DNA from: Kondoa malvinella
Lineage: Eukaryota; Basidiomycota; Agaricostilbomycetes; Agaricostilbales; Kondoaceae
Assembly (NCBI GenBank): GCA_039545315.1
Contig: BCIM01000007.1
Span: 522,745 to 586,744, forward strand
Length of the DNA: 64,000 nucleotides
Reading direction: 5' to 3'
Positions within the stretch are counted from its first letter, which is position 1; each line of letters starts with the position of its first letter. The notes beneath the pieces were generated by a model. The model was given only the letters and a program-made list of their open reading frames with translations, was not told the DNA's origin and ran no database searches. Of the stretch, positions 54,882 to 64,000 are shown in pieces. Position numbers and translations under genes: made by a program.

Positions 54882-56648
54882 TTACACGCTGAATGCCACA
54901 CTTGCACTTGTATTGAGACCACTATCCTTTCCAGCAGAGCTGTCTGTGGTAGAGGCGTGCGGATTCCTTCTCTGCTCCTCTTGCATCTGCTGCGAGAGCC
55001 AACTAGGCAGTTGTGTAGCAACCCGTGGCAGAGTCGACAGAGCATCGCCAGTGCCGTGAGAAGACTGGATAAATTGACGAGAATCGCCATGTTCGGCTTC
55101 CGCCAATAGCGGCTGGCGCTCACCTTGCATAGCCTCAGAGTCAATATACTGCTCGCTGTAGGCTTCCAGCGACCCTTGCCACGTCGTTGTTCGGAACGGT
55201 CTCGAGACGGCAGACCAATTGATTTGGGTTACTGCGGTCAGACATAGCAGTAGCAAGAGAGAGGCAGTAGATCCAAGAGCAGAATAGGGCGATTGCAAAG
55301 TCTCTTGCCAATGATGCGCGACTTCAAAGCTCCCCAGCTTGCCCGACCGATTCACCTGCACTTCTCCTTTGGCAGTAACGTAGCTCGCATGACCCTCCAG
55401 GTCGCACACCAATACCGCAGTCCTATACTCCAGAGCCAGAATGCGCAAATCAGATAGCCGACGGTGAGAAATGGAAGGCGACTTGACATGAGCTGGCACG
55501 AGGAGCAGATCCATAGGAGACGCTGAAGAGAGAGGAAATGCAGTATCGTGACAAATAGCAGGCGTGCAGCGAGTGTTGAGTGTGTGTTTCGGGCTGGCGT
55601 GGATCGGCAAAGTAGCGACCGGAAGACATATGTTGTTATCCGGCTGGAAAGTTGTAGACTCGCCGACAGGTACCAGATGCTGCTTTTCGTAGCTCAGTAA
55701 TGGTTGATTATCTCGAGGACCGATCAGGACCAGCTCATTGGATTCATATCGACCTCGATTTTGCGTAAGAGTACCGGCAATGTATGCACCATGAGCGTCT
55801 GATATGCTGGATAGCTGATTGAGAAAGGAATCGCGTTCTGTTGAAGAAGGTATTGGTATAGCAGACTCTGGGAAGAGTAGCAGGCGTGATCCTCGAGCAG
55901 CGTAGATTCGAGCTTCATGCAGGTAATTTTCCGGCGTAGGTACTGCTGGTAGAATACAGGCTATCGGAAAGTGTTGTGTCGATGCTGTGGGAGTACCGCT
56001 GAAGAGACCGATGCCAAGGTATAGTGACAGAAGACAAGCGATCTTGACAAACTTGGTAGTAGAAAAGGCTGTACCGTAGTAGAGTTGGCCATATAGATCA
56101 TGTACCAAAGAGTAGAAGCTGACGACCATACTCATGAGCGCAAAGTCCAATCCAGGTTTGCCGAAAAGCGGTATTATTGAGCTAAAATGGGTGATAAAGG
56201 CGTCAGAGTGGCCGAAGAGAGCTGTTCTGCCCAATGGTGAGATCCGTGCTGTAATTTCGAGAGAGGCAGCCCAGATGATGGGGACGTAAGCGAAACTGAG
56301 TAGAGGTAGAATGCGAGCGAGCCGAAAGACCAAGACGGGCAGGCATGCCACCAGGAAGCTGACCAATAGAGTGCCAGCGATAGCTTCTATTGGACCAGTA
56401 AGGCGAAGAGTAGACGGCAACCAAGCGCAGACGAGAGCGGCATGGACTGGTAAAAAGCGATGTAGCGAAACAGGCGATTCGGACAAAGTGCCAAGTAGTG
56501 TGAAGAGGAGAAAGCTGGCCACTTCGTTTGCTTGTGGATGGCACCCAGACAGAGCAAGACCAAAGATCGCCGATGGAAGCCAGTATTGAAAGTACTTGAC
56601 GCGCAGGCACATTAGTCTAAGCAGGCTTTGGATGTGGACTACATACAT
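54882..56648 (-). CDS. Lnt-like carbon-nitrogen hydrolase with membrane helices
   Basis: A nearly intron-free gene (588 residues), unusual in this window. The first half has seven or eight predicted transmembrane helices (FLLFTLLGTLSE, LLVSFLVACLPVLVF, LLSLYLGIGLFSG). The second half is a nitrilase/C-N-hydrolase domain with the Glu-Lys-Cys triad: LLLFPESAIP (Glu), LLSYEKQHLVPVGE (Lys) and RCTPAICHDTAFP (Cys). It finishes with one more helix (ASLLLLLCLTAVTQI) and a hydrophilic tail. That is the layout of apolipoprotein N-acyltransferase (Lnt) of bacteria, and fungi have similar proteins of unclear function. The start MYVVHIQSL is the first in-frame ATG; a 5' exon may exist. Confidence 0.78.
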   Translation of the reverse strand: MYVVHIQSLLRLMCLRVKYFQYWLPSAIFGLALSGCHPQANEVASFLLFTLLGTLSESPVSLHRFLPVHAALVCAWLPSTLRLTGPIEAIAGTLLVSFLVACLPVLVFRLARILPLLSFAYVPIIWAASLEITARISPLGRTALFGHSDAFITHFSSIIPLFGKPGLDFALMSMVVSFYSLVHDLYGQLYYGTAFSTTKFVKIACLLSLYLGIGLFSGTPTASTQHFPIACILPAVPTPENYLHEARIYAARGSRLLLFPESAIPIPSSTERDSFLNQLSSISDAHGAYIAGTLTQNRGRYESNELVLIGPRDNQPLLSYEKQHLVPVGESTTFQPDNNICLPVATLPIHASPKHTLNTRCTPAICHDTAFPLSSASPMDLLLVPAHVKSPSISHRRLSDLRILALEYRTAVLVCDLEGHASYVTAKGEVQVNRSGKLGSFEVAHHWQETLQSPYSALGSTASLLLLLCLTAVTQINWSAVSRPFRTTTWQGSLEAYSEQYIDSEAMQGERQPLLAEAEHGDSRQFIQSSHGTGDALSTLPRVATQLPSWLSQQMQEEQRRNPHASTTDSSAGKDSGLNTSASVAFSV

Positions 56649-59243
56649 TGTTTAGAGTCTCCATATCGCTGTATTGCACCAAGAGTCTAGCCAGATCGGG
56701 ATAATAAGCCTTGGAAGAAAGAAACGTTCTGTGTCACGTAGATAAATTCAGATCATCTGATGGAAAGTCATTTGAGCTATGTAACAAGCCCGCAAGAAGG
56801 AAAGCGCGCATCAGTCGAAGCTCAGGAAAGAAGAGACGCCCCTGAAAGCGAGCTGACATGAGCGAAAGATGAAAGACTTGACAAGAACTCGCCCGAAGTA
56901 AAGACCGCAAGAACGAATCAAGAGTTATCGAAAACGCAACATGTAAGACACATCAAGCCGGCTACCCTTCGGTGCAAGAAAACAGCAGAAGGGCTGCAGT
57001 AAAGTACCAACAGATACACGCATTGATCTCGCATCCCGCCTGCATCGAGACAAAACCTGATCTGGAAAACGTGGCAGAGGAATAAAAGCCTAGGAATCGT
57101 CGCTGTATATGTCTGGACAGGCAGTAAGAAGGACACCGGCCTGCCAGCGTCATCGGCGAGCAAGTTTCGAAGGGAGTACAGACTCAGCGATCCGATTAGC
57201 GGTCTGGTCAGCAGACGAGAGCAGCTGCTATGAGCTCAGAGCAAGTAGTGATTGCGGTCGTTCCGGCCAGAAACGCGTAATTTGCAACGGAATTCTGTTT
57301 GCTTGGACATGATCAGCGACACGCCTTTGCTGTTATGGTAGTGTTCCGTCATGATTGTTTTGTCAAGTGGTTGCCTGTGCTCTGCCCTGCGCTTCCAGTT
57401 CCAGTCTGGTCTTGTCTGCATTGCTCGGTCTTCTTGCCTCTTTGCAGTTCCGGGGTTTGTGATGTGATCTCGAGAGCAAGGCGAAGGGAAAGTTCTGGAC
57501 GATAATAGCGAGTTGAGCGATGTTGAGACTGAGCATAGTCCATCTCTGTGCATGCTGTTTGCGTGGCCCTGCTTCAGGTGATGAGAGCTGTGCAGGCGCC
57601 TCCGCGACAGGATTTCGAGGGCAAACGACACGTGTTTCTACAAATATACTTCTGAAAGATTTGGAAAAGCCAAGCTTTTTTTCCCTTCTGCCACTTTCCT
57701 TCGATACCACTCTCGTTTGCTATAAGTCTTCTCGAGACAAGACAAGCTGCTTGCGTGTACAACCTACGAACCCTCTTGACCCGCCGTTCCTCACAACACC
57801 GTCCTGTACACGACACGATTGCGCAGAATTCCCTCTTTGAGCCATACGAGACCCTTGCTCGCTGGCTACGCCTTCCAATCGACTTTTCAAAGACGCTGCG
57901 GCAGTGCGCCCCAAGGAATACTGTCTGCTGAAACATTGCTCGCTAAACTCGACTTTCTGTTCGCCATGAAATCGCTTCCAGACCTGGGCAGCTGAACTCT
58001 ATCTCTTACACTGTTGCTTTGAGATAAGTCTACTCGCCTTTGATCTTTACAGCGCTTTTTCTATCGTGTCGGATTGTCCGTCTTCGCATGCTTGACAGGG
58101 CAGCGCACTTTATGATATCTCCCCTTCTCTTATTGCGACGTGAGCCCTTGCGGGAGCGATGTCAAGCAAATAGGATGTGAAGTGCAAGCAAACAGGATGT
58201 GATATGCAGTAGCGATAGGGCTGTTTGCGGACTACGAAAAAGCTCATTCTGATGGTTTGTACAATGCCATGAGAATGAAAAAGATGCACATACTGAAGAA
58301 TCGTAGAACGAATCGCGGAAGGTTGGCTATCTCATCATAGATACAAAGATGAACTTGATTGTTATACTCAGGCGAGAACAGATGATGTGCGGTATTCGAG
58401 GCTACATCCTCAGGCTTGGCGAATGCGACCTCTTCGTCATCCGGTCGTTGAAGGCGCCTATTACTTTTGGGCGAAAGGCAAAGCGAAGGTATCTGTTTGT
58501 CTTGCTGCCCGGACCCCTGCTGAAATTGACGTCCAGGTTACCATCATCGGAATCTGAATCAGCCGCGCCTGTCACCGAAGCAGACGCATAGATGTTTCAT
58601 CGTTCGGCTCGGAGATGTTTGTTTCAAGCTGTGGCGAGGAAGACTACATGATGGCGCAAGAAGCTGAAATTGGCAGACAGCGTATCAAAGGGAGAAGGAG
58701 AGGTTGTACAGGTGCGCAGGTATAGCCTTTGACGTTGCTAAGCTGACGCCTGTCCAGGGTTATCCAAAAACCGCACGGCAAAGGTTCGCACATCGCCATC
58801 ATCCCGCTATATCGTTTCAATACTTCTTCTAGGTGTCCAAGGCTAAGAGACGCAAGGTCGAAGAAGTTCTCGACACTTTCGAACACAACACTAATACAAA
58901 GACAAGGTTGATTTGAAGGTGCGTCGGTATCTGATCAAATTGCTGTACCGGCTGATGTATTTGTTAGGCGAAGGGCGAACCGAAGATACGAAGAAAGCGA
59001 AAATGGTCACATCTCGGCGCATCAAGCGCGTAAGAGGGCAGCTAAAAGAAGCAGCGCATTCGTCAAAATAGGTGCATTGGCTTTGTCACTAGGCGCAAGG
59101 GTATGGCGAGCGTGAGACCTACCATGGGACGGGCTGGACGGGGGCTACTACTGTGTTAGCTGTGCCACTGTTTGTTTTGTTCATTTCCGATGTTCACCTC
59201 CAACCATTCTTGGCCCAATATAGCAAAGTGACCAAAAGCAGTA
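56649..59243. other. gene-poor region with coding-like fragments
   Basis: 2.6 kb without a complete gene. At about 58430-59060 on the plus strand several fragments look coding: HPVVEGAYYFWAKGKAKVSV then TPAEIDVQVTIIG, followed by CFIVRLGDVCFKLWRGRL in a different frame (58590-58660), IQKPHGKGSHIAIIPL (about 58762), and TKKAKMVTSRRIKRVRGQ with a stop near 59070. They could be exons of a gene whose junctions I could not solve, or a decaying gene. Minus-strand frames at 57236-57940 show no family. The rest shows nothing. Confidence 0.35.
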
Positions 59244-60587
59244 TGAAGCTCAACGTCGCCTTTCAGCGAGAGCAGCAAGGCTTCTCGCTTTTGTCATTCA
59301 AAGGCATTGAGCTGGATGCCAATATCGTCGAAATCAAGGAGATTGTCATGAACCGCTTGAAGGGACTCCATTATCTGCCTAGCAATTTCTTACCTTTCAA
59401 TGATTTACTGCTGTTGCCTTGCATGCCTCAAGCGAAATTGGAGGATATCAACGAATGGTCCGAAGCGCAAGTTGCTGCTGCGAGGAAGAAAGCTGCAAAG
59501 GTTGATGAGGGCGCTGAATTGAGCGGTGGGCTCTCCTACATTGGCATGATGTGCTCAGGTTGATGGTATATGCAGATCTATTCCCAGAGGGGGCTGTCAA
59601 AGGTCATGTACAGCTGTTGTGCTTCAAGCCGGACCATGTAGACGAACAGGCAGAGCCTTCTAAAGGTCAGTGCGGCTCTTGCTTGATGATCTGGCTAATC
59701 GTTGCCTTTCTCAAGATCATTTGACCACGCAAGAACTGCAACAGATCCTGTCTGCGCATCAAGAAAAGCTAATGGCCCAACAAGAAAAGCTAATGGCCCA
59801 ACAAGAAAAGCTCATATCGTCACAGCAAGAACAGCTCACGCCCTTCTTCAGAATCTTCGATTACTTGCTCATGGACCGATTCAAATTCTCCTCGGGTAAA
59901 ATGGAACGCGTAGACGACCACGTTTTCAAGGCCAAGCTCTACAACTTCTATGAACAACCCAAAACAGAAGCTGACACCTACCCAGAACATCTTCGATGCG
60001 CTTTGGCTGGCATAGATTTACCCGCAACTTCCGTCATTGCGGCCCATCTCTGGAAGTATGAATGGAAGGACTCTATCAAAGTGCTCTTCAACTTTTCCGA
60101 CATCAATGACCCACGAAACGGACTGCTTCTCTACAAAATTTTCGAAGAAGCGTACGTTCGAGCACAAATCTGTTTCGTCTTCCATGCGGATGAAGCGGTT
60201 GCGACGTGGCGATGTCATGTACTTGACAAGAACATTTTACCTATGACCTGGAAGCAATACATGAGAGCACATAAAAAGGCCTCATCAGAAGGGAAGATTG
60301 GAGAAGGAGTGTCGAGAGTAATGGATGCGCTAAAAGAGGAAGGGTTGTCGTGCTTCCATGACATCGACGGAAAAGCCCTCTGTCTACCACCTCTTCAACA
60401 ACCTTACAAGCGAGTCCTCAACATTCACGCTCGCCTTGGTCTTACTCGAGCCGGACAAGAAGAAATGCTTCCCCAACCTGACTGGGACTTCGAAGACTTT
60501 GCCACAGATGGGATGTATACATCCAAGAAGTGTCTAGAGCATTGGGCTTCCGGTGTTGAGTCGGGTCTACCATCAGGGGAAACGTGA
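59244..60587 (+). CDS. crinkler-like header plus HNH-type nuclease-like protein
   Basis: The N-terminal part (MKLNVAFQREQQGFSLLSFK, VEIKEIVMNRLKGLHYL, EWSEAQVAAARKKAAK, DLFPEGAVKGHVQLLCFK) resembles the ubiquitin-like header of fungal crinkler-type proteins, in which FPEG...HVH precedes the effector part. A Gln/Lys-rich heptad linker follows with three tandem QEKLMAQ-type repeats, then a domain with AHL and INDPRNGLLLYK, which matches the fungal HNH_2 fold (His and Asn of the ββα-metal finger) though the third metal ligand could not be placed. The frame breaks at 59559-59575 unless a 17-nt intron is removed. Other introns: about 59670-59717. Ends at 60587. Effector or nuclease function is inference. 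Confidence 0.6.
59760..59811 (+). repeat. 21-bp coding tandem repeat
   Basis: Two exact copies of a 21-bp unit (CAAGAAAAGCTAATGGCCC plus AA) and half a third, encoding QEKLMAQ repeats in the heptad linker of the crinkler-like protein. Possible copy-number variation site. Confidence 0.8.
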
Positions 60588-60999
60588 TTAAGATGTTCCC
60601 GTCTTGGTCGGTCCAATGGTACGTATCTTTCAGACGGTCTCGCATGTATCTGTCTAATGCTGGTTCAGATTTGGCACATTGCACATTACGAGCGCAGAGA
60701 AAATCAGAAAAAGACAGAAAAGTGTTGGTATGCTGGACTGCTGGACTGGACAGCATTGTATAGACGACCTTCGAGCGCTGGAACAGCGTTGCACGTCAGA
60801 GCTTAGGAGCACAAAAAGCATTGAGCGAGGTTTTATACATTTGAGAGTGAAGGTGGGAGAAATTGGCCTGCCTGGCAGTCGCTCGCTTACAGAACCGAGT
60901 ATTGAGAGACTTACTTAACAAAGAAATTATAATTAGTTTTTCGTTTACCTTTTTTGCGTTGATTTCCGTTACTCTGGTACCGCGTCAAAACCAACAAAC
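60588..60999. other. intergenic spacer
   Basis: Contains an AT-rich patch (about 60918-60960, AAATTATAATTAG) just before the glucanase gene, probably its core promoter. No gene seen; the minus-strand frames overlapping 60425-60756 are shadows. Confidence 0.45.
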
Positions 61000-62926
61000 A
61001 TGCCTACCAGACGCACACAAATACTACTTGGAGGAAGTGCTATCGTTGTAGCCCTTGCTTTGGCACTCGGTATGCTGCTCTCGCATGCGACTAGTAACTA
61101 GCTCAATGTTTTATCCAGGCATTGGCTTGGGTGTTGGTCTCAATGATGATGGCAACGACAGCAAGTCGGCCAACTCTGCAGCAAGAGATTCTCAAAACAA
61201 TGCACAAACCAATGCCAAAGATTCAACCAAGAATGCTGCAAACAACGCTGCTACGGCAACAGTCACGCCTTTCGAAAAGTGGAACTGGCAGTCTGACAAG
61301 ATGATTGGTATGGCAACTGGTAATCATCTAGTATTGGAGAGGTGTGTCGGATCCGTCTTTGCTGTATCTTTCGATGGTTGATGATCCGAAATCCAAAGGT
61401 GGATGTACGAGGACTGGTTCACTGGTTTAGCTGGTCCGAATGCCTGGGACGAGTGGACTTTCACTGAAGCGCTCGGCGATAATGCGACCAATGCTTTAGA
61501 AGATCACTGGTCGTCCTGGCTCACGAACGATGACATCGCCTCTATTGCTTCAGCTGGTTTCAATCATCTGCGCATCCCAACCGGCTTTTGGCAATGGATT
61601 CCGACCGAAGGCGACGAGCCTTATGTGACGACCGGCCAGAAAGCTCAGCTTGACCGATTGGTAGAAGCAGCTTACAACAATAAGCTCTATGTGCTTTTAG
61701 ATCTTCATGGCATGCGTAAGCTCGCTCTCCTATCGCGCTTCGTATTCTTTCTAAACATCATACCTCCAGCCGGCAACCAAAGTCAGTCGAACCTGTTGAA
61801 TGCTTTCGAAGACTAACCCAAGCGCTGCGTAGATGGAGAGCAACAGAGCGGACACAACACTAGCGACATTCAATTCTACTCTGATGGCAACCAAGCTCGG
61901 TCAGACGCGACCGTGCAAGCTGCCTTGAACTACATGACCAGCTCGGAATACTCTAGCATCTTTAGCGGTCTCGGCATTGTCAACGAGCCTCATCCTTGGA
62001 CGCAAGCGCAGCTCGACACGCTTGAACAATTCTACGAGCGGTCTTACAAAACTTTGTCCGCTGCTGGTGTCACTACTGTTTTCCACCATGCTTTCCAAGG
62101 CATCGATTGTGAGCTCCATGTTCTGCCTGCCTTAGAGAGCCAGATTGATTCAATTCCGACAGACTGGAGACCTTTCCTAGCTGGCAAAGACCCATCCCTT
62201 ATTGTTGCCGAAGACCATCCTGTAAGCTTGCCTGTCGGCTTGTCGACTGCTCGAATCTGAAAGCTATGCAGTACCCTGGGAACTTTCCTCTACAAAATAA
62301 TGCGGACGATATCATGTCAGTTCGGCCTTCTCGATCGCAAGCACTTGCTCACATCATCATTCTCTCAGCAATCAAGTCTGCAACAAAGCTTCAGGATACG
62401 CTGACTACCCTGTGCCAGTAGCTGTGACAGAGTACTCTTTGACGACTGGCATCACCACGCCGGACTTTGAAAAGAGATTCTTTAAGGCTCAGGTAGAGGC
62501 ATGGAATTGGAGCGCGGGCTCGACGTTTGCAAGTCGTCCTAGTCTTGCTGTCTGAGCAGTCTGACCGTATATCTAGTGGTCATACAAGACAATCAAATCA
62601 GACAACCCGGTCCTGGCTGATCCAGAAACGATTGCGCAATACAGCTACGAGGATCTGATCTCTACGGGATCTTTGGAACAGTAAGTGTCTGCTTGAGTGC
62701 ATCAGCCTAAGCTTAACGATTCTGTAGACCCTCTACTTGGTCTGACAGCACTGACAGCACGGCTTGCGGACAAGCTCCAAGCATGTCTTGGGCATCTCGT
62801 AAGCACGAGAACAGATGATCAAGCTGAATGCTAATCTTATTTGTAGCTGTTCCTGCTGCATCGTCTACGCCAACCTCCAGCTTCGCCAGACGTAGGAGAA
62901 CCAAGCGCAAGCAGAACATCCATTAG
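61000..62926 (+). CDS. GH5 exo-beta-1,3-glucanase, membrane-anchored
   Basis: Family GH5 glucan 1,3-beta-glucosidase, which acts on cell-wall beta-glucan. The N-terminus has a type II membrane anchor (ILLGGSAIVVALALAL), then a Gln/Asn/Ala-rich linker. The catalytic domain begins NHLVLERWMYEDWFTG and continues IRIP-like LRIPTGFWQWIP, LLDLHG, PGNQNGEQQSGH, GIVNEPHPW (acid/base Glu), PVAVTEYSLTTG (nucleophile Glu) and WSYKTIKSDNPVL. C-terminal ASSTPTSSFARRRRTKRKQ is basic and might be the cytosolic or vacuolar end. Eight or nine introns; the one at 62529-62576 uses a GC donor (GCAAGT). Start ATG at 61000 fits the anchor. Ends at 62926. Confidence 0.85.
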
Positions 62927-63381
62927 AAGCAACTGCTTCGCTCTGGCAACATCTTTCAGCCCCTTCAATCAATGTAGAGTAATTTGAACCGGACAGCGCA
63001 GGCGCTTGTTGTATTTTGAATCAGCGGACAATGATATTTACGCTTGAATACTGCTTTTCGATGTGCTCTCCGTATCGAATCTCCTGTGTCTGGTCTCTCG
63101 CCTAGCTCTCTTCCCTGCGCTCAGCGGCTCAAGTTGACTGATCAAAACCCAGTCGGTGCCGAAAAGCAGAAGTATGACCCTTTCGGACCAGATCAGGGGA
63201 GGATACAGCACTCTGAAGCATGTATCAAGCGTCTCTTTGCCGGAAGGATAGAGACCTAGCATTGGATGCTAATCAAAGGCTGCTTTAGAAAAGCTTGCGA
63301 TTGCAGAGATAAGTACTATGGTGTACAACAGAGGAAAAGATGGCCCTGCCAATCTTGGGCATACTGCAAAAGACAGACCAA
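62927..63381. other. convergent intergenic spacer
   Basis: Between the ends of the glucanase and the berberine-bridge-type gene. Small open frames only (63038-63262 both strands), with no family. Confidence 0.5.
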
Positions 63382-64000
63382 TCAAGGGTAGCACTGAGGG
63401 AAAAAACGAGTGAGTATTGTATGTGACTCTCCGTCGCAAGCTTGCCTACTTTATATTTTGGGTCTGACGGTCCCCTCCAGCCAATGCACTTCCAGCAATT
63501 GAGCAGTTTCTATGTAGTGTTTCCTAGGTCAGTTTCGCAGACTTGCGCTTCGAAGCTCGACTTACAGAGGGAGCGTACTGGAACGTTTGTGATTAGCCAA
63601 TGAACTCGATTGCATATTGTAGAGACTGACCTTGGCCTTGATCTTGACAAGTCTGTCATATGTATTTCGGTCCCAAAAGGTGCCTACTCAATGTCAGCTT
63701 TAGTTGCGAGTGGGCAAAGGGGGAATGACTCACTCTCCCACTTTGGCTCGTCATAGTAGGCCTCGTTGAAGTAGGCTTGACCATCTGGCTTCAAGCGACG
63801 CAAGATCTCGACAGCTTGATCCAAAGCATCCAGACGAGATCTTTTGTACTTGAGCGTGGACAGCGTAGACCAGGCAACACCTCCCTGACGCAGCGTCAGC
63901 ATATACTTTTATTTCGATGATCTGACACTGACGAAAGCATGAATGACAGTCTTGCGCCAAGCTTTCGGCTCAGCGGTAAGACCGTCTGATGGTAGCTTAT
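63382..64000 (-). CDS. berberine-bridge-type FAD-linked oxidase, 3' part
   Basis: C-terminal portion of a BBE-like flavoprotein oxidase; the rest lies beyond the window. AWRKTVIHAF, GGVAWSTLSTLKYKRSRL, GQAYFNEAYYDEPKW (the YLNE-x-x-x-EP motif), NTYDRLVKIKAK, YAPS and LLNCWKCIGWRGPSDPKY match the family's C-terminal substrate-domain segment. A 12-nt exon (63566-63577, YAPS) sits between introns with GTCAGT and GTAAGT donors. The last intron (about 63399-63440) leads to the short end CYP at 63382. These enzymes oxidise sugars or alkaloid-like substrates and are often secreted; no signal peptide can be judged here. Confidence 0.75.

Noticed and set aside
57363..57936. two minus-strand frames of 115-120 codons
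   Set aside because: Arg/Cys-rich in a way expected of random reading, no splice sites linking them to anything, no recognised family.
1..64000. tRNA genes and CRISPR arrays
   Set aside because: I looked for TpsiC-loop-like GGTTCGANNCC elements and for regularly spaced repeats and found none convincing.

Overview
This 64 kb window is nuclear DNA of a fungus, almost certainly a basidiomycete and probably a yeast-like or dimorphic one. Most genes are broken by several short introns (about 40-65 nt, GTGAGT/GTAAGT-like donors, CAG/TAG acceptors), and exons had to be joined by hand to recover protein families. The set includes typically fungal genes (COP9 signalosome subunit 2, Csm1/Pcs1, an Sds3-like protein, B-type cyclin, a GAF-type hybrid histidine kinase, GH5 exo-glucanase) and families I associate with basidiomycetes (DUF7918-like protein, a crinkler-like/HNH protein). 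Base composition is near 50% GC. I see no mitochondrial, plasmid or phage sequence, no rRNA and no convincing tRNA.

Layout: 0.1-6.3 kb holds minus-strand genes (alpha/beta hydrolase, CASTOR-like ACT protein, a small unknown, a MYND-like protein, a 56-residue Cys-rich protein). 7.6-10.5 kb (+) holds a secreted protein and Csm1/Pcs1. 10.6-14.2 kb (-) is the hybrid histidine kinase. 15.2-17.9 kb (+) is a disrupted NCS1 nucleobase/allantoin transporter locus: a typical NCS1 first exon, then a 25-bp palindrome and an unrelated coding segment, then the rest of the transporter. 18.2-27.9 kb holds nuclear and chromatin proteins, a DUF7330-like protein, a BSP-type metallopeptidase, a METTL25-like methyltransferase and a NADAR protein. 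28.2-32.2 kb (-) holds an RRM-like protein, a GT25 glycosyltransferase and a secreted SGNH-fold protein. 32.7-46.2 kb holds CSN2, disordered proteins, a mucin-like membrane protein, an acidic protein, an Alr4036-type flavoprotein and Rab18. 46.8-50.3 kb (-) holds an SRPK-like kinase and cyclin B. 51.8-64 kb holds a BSD-domain protein, an unresolved gene, an Lnt-like C-N hydrolase, a gene-poor stretch, a crinkler-like/HNH protein, a GH5 glucanase and the 3' end of a berberine-bridge-type oxidase.

There are no operons; neighbours are functionally unrelated, apart from a loose group of secretory or cell-surface genes (GT25, SGNH, mucin-like protein, GH5, BBE).

The most unusual observations are the disrupted and apparently chimeric NCS1 locus with a palindrome beside it, an SGNH protein whose three catalytic residues all appear replaced, micro-exons of 4 and 12 nt, two GC-AG introns with the same GCAAGT donor, two places where a 17-20 nt intron or a frameshift must be assumed, and a kinase receiver domain with no obvious phospho-acceptor Asp. 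All splice models are my own reading of the DNA and are not backed by transcripts.
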